A DNA stretch of 47,179 nucleotides from a virus, in IMG/VR virus record IMGVR_UViG_3300028794_000002, positions 1 through 47,179 of that record. One strand, given 5' to 3'. The notes under the pieces are model-generated. The model worked only from the letters and a program-made list of their open reading frames with translations, ran no database searches and was not told the origin of the DNA. Position numbers and translations under genes: made by a program. This document shows positions 7,036 to 14,656 of this stretch, in pieces. Position 1 is the first letter of the stretch; each line of letters opens with the position of its first letter.

Positions 7036-7517
7036 GGCTTGGTGTCTCCTGGGGGATGGGGAGTGGCGCCCAACATTGCCGCGTAAAGCGACGATGTTTT
7101 GAGCGGCTTGTCGAGCATGTCGCACCCTTGGCGATAGATCGCCGCGGCCTCCAGCATCTCTTCGGTCGGCTCAACAGGCACCAGCACCCACACAGGTGGT
7201 GATGCTGGAGCAGCGTAGAGAGGTGTGATCCGGCTCGTATCAGGCTGATAGTGGGCCTCACGCGCCTCATCCGCGCCTGCCTTGGTGTAGAACAGGCCGC
7301 CCGACATCCAGTGTGTCTCGTTGGTGAGCATGCCGCGCACCATGAACTCGACCTGCCACGCCACCGCCTCTTGCACTTGAGGGGCTGGCTGGGCAAGAGC
7401 GGCAAGGCGGTCGATTGAGGCGCACAAGGCGACATCCCAAGGCTCTTCTGGCTCACCGTCCACAATGGCCGCCTTGATCTTGGCTGCCAGCTTCTGCACC
7501 TCGGTGTTCTCATTCAT
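7032..7517 (-). CDS. Accessory early protein, unknown function
   Basis: ATG at 7517 overlaps the end of the long modular gene (ATGA) and gives 161 residues. The middle carries a WQVEF segment, then a TPLYAAP linker and a C-terminal PVEPTEEMLEAAAIY region. The last part is a module seen repeatedly in variable phage early genes: a short Ala/Pro linker followed by a P.EPT.EM helix. Related linkers appear in the neighbouring 611-residue gene. Function is unknown. Confidence 0.6.
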   Translation of the reverse strand: MNENTEVQKLAAKIKAAIVDGEPEEPWDVALCASIDRLAALAQPAPQVQEAVAWQVEFMVRGMLTNETHWMSGGLFYTKAGADEAREAHYQPDTSRITPLYAAPASPPVWVLVPVEPTEEMLEAAAIYRQGCDMLDKPLKTSSLYAAMLGATPHPPGDTKP

Positions 7518-9349
7518 GGCATGGCCTTTCCGATTTGTGCCGCAGCCAGCACGATGGCACGGCGAGTTACCGCACATTCATCCTCACCTTCTTCGGCGTA
7601 CACCTCTGGTCCATCGAGCATCGGGCCAATGCCAATGCGCGGTAACTCCAGCAGCAACACAAGGCGCAGCTTCACTGCCAGCCGTAGCGCGTCGCCGTCG
7701 TGGTGCAGCGGATTCCACAACAAGCCCGTGAACTTGTCGCCCCAGAACGTCAGCCCAGATATCTCATCGAACTCGACGCCATGGCCTTCAGCCTTCGCGG
7801 CCAGCTCTAAAAGTTCTCGGTCATTCTTGGCAAGAACAGCGCTGCCACGAGTCCGCTCGACATCTGCCGCCGCGATCAGCAATGCAGCGGCGCGGATGTA
7901 GTTGCGATAGCGATCCTTTGGCTTCCAGGCGTCCCCATCCCATGGCCAGAATCGCAGGTAATCGCCGACATTGCCGACCGGCTCAGTGTGCAACGCATAG
8001 CAGGCGGCTGCTGCGGCAAGGTCACCGCTGTCGTGCATGTCTACGTCATGCTGACGCGCGTATCCCTCAACCTCGATCTGCCGTTGCCTCTCGGCCAGCA
8101 CGTCACGCTCCGCATCGCTCAGTGGGTCGGCTGGCGCACTTGTGGCGACGTGTTTCTTGTGGTCGTTCCAGCCCGCGGCGTGGCCCCACTTCCAGTACGC
8201 ATCTAGGCCTTGGCCTTTGTCGTCTCCGCGGTAGTCCAGATAGGCGTCACGCTCAGGGTCGCGCGGCTCGTTGTCAGCGCTTGCATAGCCATCTTTGAGC
8301 TTCCGCGTTTCCATCGGGCCTGTCGGCTCCGAGGCTGGCGCACTGGTGGCGAGCCATTGGTGCTCAGTAACGGCATAGAAAGTCACGTCAAGCACAGGCC
8401 GCGGCCGCTTCCAAAACAAATCATCCAGGGCAAACTGAGCCGCGGCCTTGGTGGGGTAACGAACAGCCCCGTTCGGGTCTTTCGTGAAGTCAGCGATTGC
8501 GTAATCCGGGCCGCGCTCGCTTTTGAGCAGCAGGCCCGTGAACCACCACGCCGCGCCGTCTGCGTTCGTAGTGCGCTCAACCATCCATGCAGTGATCAGC
8601 TCCGAGGCTGGCGCACTGGTGGCGACGTGGCGCACAAGTTCAAGCGCATCTCCGATGAGTCGGTTGCAGTCGGTGCGAGAGCCCTGGATTCTTGCCATGA
8701 CTAGGTACTCTTCGATTATCTTCAGCGCTTCGCCCGTCTCCGAGGCTGGCGCGCTGGGTGGTGCTGCGGATGGTGATGCAGCCCATCTACCATCGCTTCG
8801 CTTCAGGTACAACTCGCCAGCGACATGGGTCGCGTCGGGCGCCATCTGCTGACCTTCATATACGGTCAGCAACTGACCCTCCTGCATCCCACCGCTGCAA
8901 TCAGTAGGAGCTTCGACAACAGACCATGAACCGCTTCGGTCGTCGTACCAACTCCACTGCAAAACGAACTTGTCGTGCGCCGGCTCCGGTGGGGGACTGA
9001 CATCCTTGCGGGTGGCGGTGTCCACTGGTTGTTCAAATCCGAGGCCCCTAAGCCACATCTCAAGGTCTTCGAGCACATCGCAATCGGACAGGTGCATCGG
9101 CTGCAGTTTGTGGAACGTGTCCGCCCAACGGATCGCAGCAATTTGAATGCGCTGGAGGCGCACTTCGGGGCGCTGGTCATACGCCACTGGTGGCTCGGCT
9201 TGCTGTTGGGATGCGAGGGCAGTGAATGTTTCGAGGCCGACTTCAAGACACATGCCGCGCAGCACCTCGTTGCGAACCGAAGCCTCATCCAGCGCTCGTG
9301 TGATTGCGGCATGCACGGCGTCTGCCAGCGCCTTTGCGTGTTCACTCAT
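7514..9349 (-). CDS. Long modular accessory protein, chained phage modules
   Basis: At 611 residues this is far longer than its neighbours. It reads as a string of modules separated by a recurring linker, ATSAPASE or close variants, near residues 200, 244, 340 and 410. Modules include an N-terminal helix-rich part, a KFVLQWSWYDD domain, a short helical unit, an ITAWMVERTTNADG unit, a DAYLDYRG..GW.DH unit, and a C-terminal stretch (PLSDAERDVLAERQRQIEVEG..., WPWDGD..KPKDRYRN) that elsewhere occurs as a stand-alone phage protein. The linker DNA is nearly identical between copies. Function is unknown; fusion by recombination at the linkers is likely. Confidence 0.65.
   Translation of the reverse strand: MSEHAKALADAVHAAITRALDEASVRNEVLRGMCLEVGLETFTALASQQQAEPPVAYDQRPEVRLQRIQIAAIRWADTFHKLQPMHLSDCDVLEDLEMWLRGLGFEQPVDTATRKDVSPPPEPAHDKFVLQWSWYDDRSGSWSVVEAPTDCSGGMQEGQLLTVYEGQQMAPDATHVAGELYLKRSDGRWAASPSAAPPSAPASETGEALKIIEEYLVMARIQGSRTDCNRLIGDALELVRHVATSAPASELITAWMVERTTNADGAAWWFTGLLLKSERGPDYAIADFTKDPNGAVRYPTKAAAQFALDDLFWKRPRPVLDVTFYAVTEHQWLATSAPASEPTGPMETRKLKDGYASADNEPRDPERDAYLDYRGDDKGQGLDAYWKWGHAAGWNDHKKHVATSAPADPLSDAERDVLAERQRQIEVEGYARQHDVDMHDSGDLAAAAACYALHTEPVGNVGDYLRFWPWDGDAWKPKDRYRNYIRAAALLIAAADVERTRGSAVLAKNDRELLELAAKAEGHGVEFDEISGLTFWGDKFTGLLWNPLHHDGDALRLAVKLRLVLLLELPRIGIGPMLDGPEVYAEEGEDECAVTRRAIVLAAAQIGKAMP
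8126..8752. repeat. Repeated linker DNA inside the modular gene
   Basis: The 27 bases at 8326-8352 recur exactly at 8599-8625. A shorter exact copy (15 bases) is at 8738-8752, and a diverged copy at 8126-8151. All encode the linker ATSAPASE/D on the minus strand at module borders. Confidence 0.8.
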
Positions 9350-9488
9350 GGGTGCTCCGGTAGTTGTGCTTTATTTCAAAGGCCAGCCGCCGCAGGAATT
9401 CCCCAATGGCCCAGCGGTATGACCAGCCGCGATATTTCCGGTATGTGAACGCGGAACTCGCGCGCTCGAATGCTTCGCGGAGGCTCAT
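9342..9488 (-). CDS. Small basic protein, 48 residues
   Basis: The ATG at 9488 is chosen because it overlaps the stop of the Lar-like gene (ATGA); the end overlaps the start of the modular gene. The product is rich in Arg, Tyr and Trp (FTYRKYRGWSYRWAIGEFLRRLAFEI), suggesting an amphipathic or nucleic-acid-binding helix. It resembles no named family. Confidence 0.5.
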   Translation of the reverse strand: MSLREAFERASSAFTYRKYRGWSYRWAIGEFLRRLAFEIKHNYRSTHE

Positions 9489-10021
9489 GGCTGCTCCTTG
9501 GTGGGCTGTGATGGGGCACGCTTGTTCCATTGATCTGGTTCAGCCATGGCTGCGCAACTCTCGCACTCGATGTAGTGATAGGGCTTTCCGTCGCCGGTTT
9601 CGCCGACACTCGAACTGACAAGTTCGCTCCCGCAAAACGGGCACGGCAAGAATCCGTCTTCGTTCATCTCCTTGCTGACCTGTGATGGGGCTTGCTCAGT
9701 GGGGCGGAGGGCGGCTTCGAGCTGATCCATGGTTTCTGAAAATCCACTTTCAGGCCCGAATTCGTTCCAGTGCCTGCAGGCCATCTTCGCGGCTACCAGT
9801 GCCTTCGCCACTTCGATTGCAGGCGCTGGCGCTACCGTGGCAGACAGGCGGAGAGCTTCTTTGGCGTAGGCGTGCATCTGAGCGGCGCTGTAGCCGTCAA
9901 CCTCTTTCGTCTCATAGCCGACGACGTTTCCCTTGTCGTCGAGGAAGTCAGCCGTCTTCTGCTCAAACGCACCTTCAGGCTCTGGCAGCTCAGGCAGTGG
10001 TTCTTGATCTTGAGTGGTCAT
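9485..10021 (-). CDS. Lar-like zinc-ribbon protein
   Basis: Of 178 residues, the C-terminal third carries the Lar pattern: Cys127 and Cys130 (LPCPFCGSE), Cys153 and Cys156 (ECESC) and a WNKR at 165-168. Lar proteins reduce cutting by type I restriction enzymes in Rac-like prophages, although many zinc-ribbon relatives are untested. The N-terminal 110 residues are an accessory region with a GYSAAQMHAYAKEAL helix, common in variable early proteins. The gene is thus a fusion of an Ead-type front and Lar-type end. Anti-restriction would fit an early-expressed gene. Confidence 0.7.
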   Translation of the reverse strand: MTTQDQEPLPELPEPEGAFEQKTADFLDDKGNVVGYETKEVDGYSAAQMHAYAKEALRLSATVAPAPAIEVAKALVAAKMACRHWNEFGPESGFSETMDQLEAALRPTEQAPSQVSKEMNEDGFLPCPFCGSELVSSSVGETGDGKPYHYIECESCAAMAEPDQWNKRAPSQPTKEQP

Positions 10022-10090
10022 TGCTTTTCCATTTCAAATTCGTTTTGTTCACTCTGCTTTACCGATTTCTCGCCGCTTCCGCTCAAGTGC

Positions 10091-10690
10091 TCAGTTGTCA
10101 AACCAGAAGACGATGCGCAACTCGTGAGGCGCCCCTTCAATGCCGTCGAACGCCTTGATGATCTTGCTCAGGCTGTCGCCGATGCCGAACGATGCGGGCA
10201 CATCAAAGGTGAACGACTCGTAGTCGCCGCCCCATGCGCTTTGGGCGTATGGATAGATCAGATCCCAATCAGGCTTGCCGCTTGCGATCGACTCACGCAG
10301 CACGGCCAACTCTTTGCGATCTTTCACGCCAGAGATCGGCATGGTGTTCTTGTCCAGGTAGGCAGCAAGCTCGCGCAGCTCATGTAGGTAGAGGTAGCTG
10401 TGCGAATGGCCGTCTGCGCCCCAGCCATCGCTGCACTCGGCGGTCTCGGGTGCGCACTCTGTTGGCATGCCTCGTTCGCAGAAGGAGAATTCAAACTCCC
10501 TTCGCACACCGTTGCACAGGGCCCCAAACAGGTCATAGTTGCGCCCGCGAAATTCACGCTGTGATGCGTAGTCGACTGACGGACGGTCGCCTTCCTCATC
10601 TGGGTCGGCCGGGTCCCATTTTTCCAGCGACACCCAGGCGTCGCCGATCTTCTTCTCGCGATAAATGTGGATGTCGCATCCCATGCTCAT
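10091..10690 (-). CDS. Conserved phage protein starting MGCDIH
   Basis: The 199-residue protein begins SMGCDIHIYREKK and contains RNYDLFGALCNGVR and SHSYLYLHELRELAAY, a pattern I recognise from many phage and bacterial hypothetical proteins. Its activity is unknown. It is acidic overall and lacks a signal or membrane segment. A 69-base gap (10022-10090) with no visible feature separates it from the Lar-like gene; upstream its start overlaps the next gene's stop (ATGA). Confidence 0.7.
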   Translation of the reverse strand: MSMGCDIHIYREKKIGDAWVSLEKWDPADPDEEGDRPSVDYASQREFRGRNYDLFGALCNGVRREFEFSFCERGMPTECAPETAECSDGWGADGHSHSYLYLHELRELAAYLDKNTMPISGVKDRKELAVLRESIASGKPDWDLIYPYAQSAWGGDYESFTFDVPASFGIGDSLSKIIKAFDGIEGAPHELRIVFWFDN

Positions 10691-10869
10691 CTCTCCTTCG
10701 GTTGCGGTAACGGTTGTTTGACAGGATCCTTTTGCCCCTCGAAGTGATCGAATTCGACCGCTGGTTCCGGCTCATCGCTAGATGGAAGCTCGGTGCCGTG
10801 ACCGCAGAGGCGGGCAAGGTCGAGCGCCTGGGCGCGCTTGTCGAGCCTGGAGCGAGCCCTTCTAGACAT
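10687..10869 (-). CDS. Small protein, 60 residues, unknown
   Basis: The N-terminus is basic (MSRRARSRLDKRAQALDLARLCG) and the rest is acidic and Pro-rich. Both ends overlap neighbouring genes, which supports it as a member of the operon. A bare Arg-rich N-terminal helix may bind nucleic acid. No family is recognised. Confidence 0.5.
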   Translation of the reverse strand: MSRRARSRLDKRAQALDLARLCGHGTELPSSDEPEPAVEFDHFEGQKDPVKQPLPQPKER

Positions 10870-11056
10870 GGTCCGGCTCCATCGTCATCAGCTTGATCTC
10901 GTCCATGGCAAGGGCATCTTCCATGTTGTCGAACGACCTGTAGACCAGCTTCGAGTAGGCCCAGCACAGCAGGCGCATGTTCTCGGCTCGCTCGTCTTTG
11001 CGGCCCTCGGCGTAGGCGTTGATGAGCGCCTCCTCGGTGGCGTCAGGATTGTTCAT
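10862..11056 (-). CDS. Small helical protein, 64 residues, unknown
   Basis: It starts MNNPDATEEALINAYAEGRKDERAENMRLLCWAYSKL and appears all-helical and acidic. The start overlaps the exonuclease stop by ATGA, so it is translated with the recombination genes. A role as a small partner of the exonuclease cannot be excluded; nothing in the sequence shows one. Confidence 0.55.
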   Translation of the reverse strand: MNNPDATEEALINAYAEGRKDERAENMRLLCWAYSKLVYRSFDNMEDALAMDEIKLMTMEPDHV

Positions 11057-11676
11057 GCGGCCTCCTTGATCTTGAGCAACTCCGCCTCGTGCAAGCAGAC
11101 ACTCTTCTCGAAGCTCAAGAGGTCGTCTTCCAGCTTCTGGATGCTGTCGTCGTTGCGCGTGATGCGGATGGTTTTTAGCAGCTCGAAGTCAGGGCACCAC
11201 AGCGACAGGTCGACCCACTTGCGGCCGAGAATCCACATCGCGCCTTCGCATTGATCGGTGTACGCCGTGAGGTCGCCGTAGACCATCGCATTGAACAGCG
11301 TGTCGCTGCTCACCATGGTCTTGCACTCCCAGATGCCGTCATCGCCGATTAGCCCATCGACCGACACGCCGAACTTGCGATCATCGGTGCAGATGAAGCC
11401 GGCTTCGGTGACCAGGCGACCAGTCTCCATCTCATAGCGCAGGCGTGCCACCGGCTCCTCGACAGTGCCGGTACGCATGGCTGGGGTCTGGAACTTGGAT
11501 GGCACAGTGCCGCCTGCACGCTCACGCGCAACATCCAGCGCGTAGGCAACACACGCAGCGTTCGGGCCGCCGCCTTTGAGCTTTCCGCGGCAGTCTTTGA
11601 ACCGCGATGCGGTCACCACGCCGCGCCGCGCCTCCAGCCACTCGGGGCTGCCCTGTGGGTCGGTGTAGAGAATCAT
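11053..11676 (-). CDS. YqaJ/lambda-type alkaline exonuclease
   Basis: The 207-residue enzyme has the family signature GSPEWLEARRGVVTASRF at the start, and the PD-(D/E)xK core with Asp107 (SVDGLI), Glu117 and Lys119 (WECKT). It degrades the 5' strand of double-stranded ends and hands single strands to a RecT-type annealing protein, which is encoded next to it with an ATGA overlap. The pair drives phage recombination and possibly repair of genome ends. Length is normal for the family. Confidence 0.9.
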   Translation of the reverse strand: MILYTDPQGSPEWLEARRGVVTASRFKDCRGKLKGGGPNAACVAYALDVARERAGGTVPSKFQTPAMRTGTVEEPVARLRYEMETGRLVTEAGFICTDDRKFGVSVDGLIGDDGIWECKTMVSSDTLFNAMVYGDLTAYTDQCEGAMWILGRKWVDLSLWCPDFELLKTIRITRNDDSIQKLEDDLLSFEKSVCLHEAELLKIKEAA

Positions 11677-12428
11677 TTGGCCTCCTGATCGTCAGCGGTT
11701 GCGGTTGCGATGACTGCTCGCGGGTCCGGCACCTCTTCAACAGTGCGCTCCAGGTCAGCCTTCACGGCGTCTTCCTTGAGTTGCCCGTGATGCCCAGCCA
11801 GGAGCTTGCGATTCGCTGTGCCAGTTGCCACCCAAAATGCCTGATAGGCGGCAACCCCGCCAGCTGCGGCCTGCTCCGCTTGCTGAAGCAACGCGGCATC
11901 GGGCGCAGGCGCCTCGGTTGACGTGGCGGTCGGTGAGGTACGCGGCGCCCCACTGGCCGGCATGTCCTGCGCCTCCTCGGCCACCAGCATGCCGCCGATG
12001 GCTGCCGGGTACACGGCGCGCACACCTTCAGCGATGCAACGAGCCCGCAACATGGCGCGCGGGTAGTTCTTCCAGTTGTCCTTGCCGGTGAGGCCTGCCG
12101 CCTTGGCCTGGGCGATCGTCCACTCCATGCGGAGGGCGCCGCCTTGAGGGTGACTGAACGTCGCGTCAGCAATCATGCCGGTGAGGGCGTGCCACTCCAC
12201 TTTTCCGCCGGCCGCCTGGAAGCGCGCCAGCACGCTGTGAGTCTTGCGGGTGGCCTTGCCTTGAATGATGTCGTAATCCTGCGCGATGGTCGCTGGGTGC
12301 TGGCCTTCGGCCTGGGCCACCAGCATCAGCGCAATGGCTTGCTCGGGCGACTTCATGCCGAACAGACCGGACTTCGCCAAGGCGATGCCCATCTGCTGCA
12401 AGTCGTTGAATGGAACAATGGCGTTCAT
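11673..12428 (-). CDS. recT: RecT-family single-strand annealing protein
   Basis: The 251-residue protein shows the RecT-type core KDNWKNYPRAMLRARCIAEGVRAVYPAAIGGMLVAEEAQD (its middle, about residues 116-155), preceded by MKSPEQAIALMLVAQAEGQHP. The C-terminus is an Ala- and Pro-rich tail, about residues 160-200, followed by a helical end. It binds single-stranded DNA and promotes annealing, working with the YqaJ exonuclease encoded just downstream. It overlaps both neighbours, so translation is coupled. Confidence 0.88.
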   Translation of the reverse strand: MNAIVPFNDLQQMGIALAKSGLFGMKSPEQAIALMLVAQAEGQHPATIAQDYDIIQGKATRKTHSVLARFQAAGGKVEWHALTGMIADATFSHPQGGALRMEWTIAQAKAAGLTGKDNWKNYPRAMLRARCIAEGVRAVYPAAIGGMLVAEEAQDMPASGAPRTSPTATSTEAPAPDAALLQQAEQAAAGGVAAYQAFWVATGTANRKLLAGHHGQLKEDAVKADLERTVEEVPDPRAVIATATADDQEAK

Positions 12429-12580
12429 GATTTATCCAGTGATTTCTTGAGATCAGCTATGTGCTGCATGACGTTACAGAGGTACTGAGGCTGCACGTCG
12501 AAGCGGGACTGGAACGCTTCCAGCTCATCGCGGGCTACGCTCAGCTTCCAGCGGTTCCAGGCAATGCGGATGAAGTTCAT
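12425..12580 (-). CDS. Small protein, 51 residues, unknown
   Basis: ATG at 12580 overlaps the stop of the preceding gene (ATGA) and the product (MNFIRIAWNRWKLSVARDEL...) is helical and basic at the front, with a coiled-coil-like rear part (IADLKKSLDKS). It lies directly upstream of recT. No family is recognised. Confidence 0.55.
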   Translation of the reverse strand: MNFIRIAWNRWKLSVARDELEAFQSRFDVQPQYLCNVMQHIADLKKSLDKS

Positions 12581-12780
12581 GGCTGCTCCTTCAAGCTGCG
12601 CGCGATTCGTCCTAGCGCCACTTCGGGCGGAACTCGCGTGTTGATCTCGGCATGCACGCACTTGATCGGTGAGTCGCCGAAGAACTCGCGGCCGTCGGGG
12701 GCAATCAGGAGCCATGTCCCCTCCTGCGGCTTAGGCGTTGGCTGATCGGCGAACGGCAGGTATTTGTCGAGGTCGCTCAT
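12577..12780 (-). CDS. Small conserved phage protein, 67 residues
   Basis: Starting at ATG 12780, the protein has a Pro-rich front and a WLLIAPDGREFFGDSPIKCVHAE stretch, which I recognise from short proteins in early operons of related phages. The start overlaps the membrane protein gene by ATGA. No function is known. Confidence 0.58.
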   Translation of the reverse strand: MSDLDKYLPFADQPTPKPQEGTWLLIAPDGREFFGDSPIKCVHAEINTRVPPEVALGRIARSLKEQP

Positions 12781-12983
12781 GGGCCCGCCTGATCCGGTTG
12801 AAACACAGCCAGCAGCACAACAGCGACCACGATCCCGAAGCACAGAAGCTCCCACCAAGTCCACGGTGGTGATTCAGGTTCGGGGTCGTCCCAGTAGGGC
12901 CTCAGCTCTTCGGCATGGGCGAAGAAGTCGCCGGGTGTCTCTGCCCTCTGGCGCTGGTAGCGGGCTTCGGTGTCTTCGCCCAT
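12777..12983 (-). CDS. Small single-span membrane protein, 68 residues
   Basis: An acidic, charged N-terminal half (residues 1-40) is followed by one hydrophobic segment, WTWWELLCFGIVVAVVLLAVF, near the C-terminus. The orientation is probably N-terminus inside. It sits in the leftward operon with tight spacing. Small early membrane proteins sometimes act in superinfection exclusion, but this is a guess. Confidence 0.58.
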   Translation of the reverse strand: MGEDTEARYQRQRAETPGDFFAHAEELRPYWDDPEPESPPWTWWELLCFGIVVAVVLLAVFQPDQAGP

Positions 12984-12986
12984 GGC

Positions 12987-13190
12987 TCACTCCTTCACGG
13001 TGAGGGGCAACCACAAAACCCCGACATGCTTGATCGTTCGGTCGGCCGAAACGGTCACGAGGTGGGTCTCATTCAGCAGCGGCCACGCCTCGAGCCGTGA
13101 CTCGAAGCTGTCGGACTGCATGGCCTTCTTGATCACGCGCTTTGTGTGCAGCTCGGCGCGCTTCTGGAGGATTTGGTCGGAGATGGTCAT
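12987..13190 (-). CDS. Small basic protein, 67 residues, unknown
   Basis: The front is helical and basic (ISDQILQKRAELHTKRVIKKAMQS), the rear beta-like (ETHLVTVSADRTIKHVGVLWLPLTV). Its start overlaps the stop of the next upstream gene by ATGA. No family is recognised. Confidence 0.55.
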   Translation of the reverse strand: MTISDQILQKRAELHTKRVIKKAMQSDSFESRLEAWPLLNETHLVTVSADRTIKHVGVLWLPLTVKE

Positions 13191-13498
13191 GTGGTGCTCC
13201 TGTGAAAGCAGTACTCCAGCGCATGCATCGCCTCAGTGATCCCATCGCATACAGCGCCTGAGTTCTCATATCCGGCGTGCTCATGGAACGAAAGAGCGGC
13301 AGAGTTGACGGCTTTCAGTAGAGACGTGAGTTCCGCATGTGTCGGCACGCTCTTGTGAATCACGATCACTGCAGCTGCAAACGCCGCAGCCTCTTCAAAC
13401 ACACACGGCGTGACGTGATTCGCACGGGCCTCGCGGCGGTCTTCAGCGATCAGTGCAGGAGATGAGAACTGGCTGGCGATCTGTTGGGCGGCGCTCAT
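13187..13498 (-). CDS. Helical Ala-rich protein, 103 residues, unknown
   Basis: This protein has several Ala-rich helices (FEEAAAFAAAVIVIHKS, LLKAVNSAALSFHEHAG) and scattered His and Cys. It overlaps the repeat-protein gene and the next gene at both ends. No family or function is recognised. Confidence 0.5.
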   Translation of the reverse strand: MSAAQQIASQFSSPALIAEDRREARANHVTPCVFEEAAAFAAAVIVIHKSVPTHAELTSLLKAVNSAALSFHEHAGYENSGAVCDGITEAMHALEYCFHRSTT

Positions 13499-14304
13499 AC
13501 ACCCTCCGCAATCATTCGGCGCACAAGTGCGACAGCGCTGGTTTGCAGTTGCTCTGTCGTCGGCTTGAGAGCGGCCCAGGCAGCGTCCCCGGCAGCGTCC
13601 CCGGCAGCGGCCCAGGCAGCGGCCCAGGCAGCGGCCCCGGCAGCGGCCCCGGCGGCGGCCCCGGCAGCGTCCCCGGCAGCGGCCCCGGCAGCGTCCCCGG
13701 CAGCGGCCCAGGCAGCGTCCCCGGCAGCGGCCCCGGCAGCGGCCCCGGCAGCGGCCCAGGCAGCGTCCCCGGCAGCGGCCCAGGCAGCGGCCCAGGCAGC
13801 GGCCCCGGCAGCGGCCCAGGCAGCGTCCCCGGCAGCGGCCCAGGCAGCGGCCCAGGCAGCGGCCCCGGCAGCGTTGACGCGCTTGCCGGCTGCAGCGGCG
13901 CCAGCCATGTCCATGATCTCGTCCAGCTCGCGCAGCGCCTTGGCGTGCTCATGAAGAGACGGCACGAGGTCAAGCCATGCCGGCGTGAACGTGCGAATCA
14001 GCCAATCGAGCGCCATGTACGAGCGGCGTTCTTCAACCGCTGGAGTGGAGCGCGCGCCAACAAGCAACGGCACCATCGGCTTGAGCAGGCGATTGCGCGG
14101 CTCATCGTCGAGCGAGTCATTCCACGACACCATGAATGCAGTGATGACGGGGCACGCACATGCCGGTGCGTCGCTCCACGGCTCTCCGGCCACGTAGCTG
14201 ACCGCTTCCATCACGCACATGCCGCGCTCAAAGTCTTCGTGCGAGCCCGAGCTGAGAGCAAGCGCTTCGATCTGCGCCATGCGGTCCTGAAGAATGTTCG
14301 TCAT
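13495..14304 (-). CDS. Alanine/tryptophan repeat protein, first gene of the leftward operon
   Basis: ATG at 14304 is preferred over the one at 14313, because GGGAG then lies nine bases upstream; the product has 269 residues. Residues 1-140 are helical and acidic, with CACPVITAFMVSW in the middle. Then come 25 four-residue units of the form (W or G)(A or D)AA. A short tail (LKPTTEQLQTSAVALVRRMIAEGV) follows. Ten units are W-A, eight G-A and seven G-D; W-D is absent. As a helix, the W/G positions would follow one slowly turning face. The role is unknown. It is the first gene after the early promoter and operator at 14354-14383, so it should be made early and repressed in lysogens. Confidence 0.75.
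   Translation of the reverse strand: MTNILQDRMAQIEALALSSGSHEDFERGMCVMEAVSYVAGEPWSDAPACACPVITAFMVSWNDSLDDEPRNRLLKPMVPLLVGARSTPAVEERRSYMALDWLIRTFTPAWLDLVPSLHEHAKALRELDEIMDMAGAAAAGKRVNAAGAAAWAAAWAAAGDAAWAAAGAAAWAAAWAAAGDAAWAAAGAAAGAAAGDAAWAAAGDAAGAAAGDAAGAAAGAAAGAAAWAAAWAAAGDAAGDAAWAALKPTTEQLQTSAVALVRRMIAEGV
13570..13866. repeat. 12-base tandem repeat, about 25 units
   Basis: Units are 12 bases and differ at two positions only (C/A at one, G/T at the other), apart from one silent change near 13652. An exact 60-base block (five units) is tandemly duplicated at 13741-13800 and 13801-13860. All units keep the minus-strand reading frame, so unit gain or loss would change protein length but not frame. 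Confidence 0.93.
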
Positions 14305-14346
14305 CGCTTCCATCTCCCATCTGGCGGCCCCGGGGTGGGGCTGCGA

Positions 14347-14383
14347 TGAAAGAAGTTTAGTGCAGACTAAACCATGCGGTCAA
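14347..14383 (-). promoter_or_regulatory. Leftward early promoter (PL-like)
   Basis: Reading leftward, TTGACC (14383-14378) and TAAACT (14359-14354) are 18 bases apart; transcription should start near 14347, about 43 bases before the repeat-protein ATG. The operator at 14355-14372 covers the spacer and -10 box. The rightward promoter has the same -35/spacer/-10 layout. Confidence 0.7.
14355..14372. promoter_or_regulatory. Operator OL, GTTTAG-N6-CTAAAC
   Basis: A perfect inverted repeat with 6-base arms and 6-base centre, matching the operator at 15326-15343. A single half-site CTAAAC lies at 14391-14396. Likely bound by the phage repressor and/or Cro-like protein. Confidence 0.75.
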
Positions 14384-14412
14384 GCGAAAGCTAAACTATT
14401 TTTGCGAAGACG

Positions 14413-14436
14413 AAAAAAAGACCCGCACTTGGCGGG
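14413..14436 (-). terminator. Terminator of the repressor operon
   Basis: Reading leftward: a CCCGC/GCGGG hairpin with 5-base loop, then TCTTTTTTT. It follows the last gene of the repressor operon (ends 14453) and lies just before the leftward promoter, so it separates the two transcription units. Confidence 0.85.
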
Positions 14437-14452
14437 CCGATGTGGGTGGCGC

Positions 14453-14656
14453 TTACTTTGGCCTCAAGGAATCTTCCAGCTCCCGCTCTCGCCGCTTGAA
14501 GTCCTCGGCGTACTTGAGGGCTTTGCGCTCCCTGGCGGCATGGAACCACCGAGTGGGGCCGCGCCAAAGCCAGCCGGAGATGCGAAACAACACGAACGCA
14601 GCTACTGCAAGAATCGCCGCTGTGATGATCAGCGACAGGATTTGTCCTGGCGTCAT
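14453..14656 (-). CDS. Small membrane protein in the repressor operon
   Basis: The 67 residues include one N-terminal transmembrane segment (LSLIITAAILAVAAFVLF) and a basic, Arg- and Lys-rich cytoplasmic tail with an extended helix (ERKALKYAEDFKRRERELEDSL). It overlaps the preceding gene by ATGA and should be made together with the repressor in lysogens. Small membrane proteins of this kind can act in superinfection exclusion; that is a hypothesis. Confidence 0.62.
   Translation of the reverse strand: MTPGQILSLIITAAILAVAAFVLFRISGWLWRGPTRWFHAARERKALKYAEDFKRRERELEDSLRPK

Noticed and set aside
13570-13866. CRISPR-like array
   Set aside because: Units are 12 bases with no spacers and are within a coding frame.
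13453-14349. Long plus-strand frames over the 12-base repeat, coding Gly/Ser/Pro or Ala/Pro repeats
   Set aside because: They are shadows of the repeat: any frame stays open through this GC-rich minisatellite. Only the minus-strand frame has normal flanking protein, an SD and operon overlaps.
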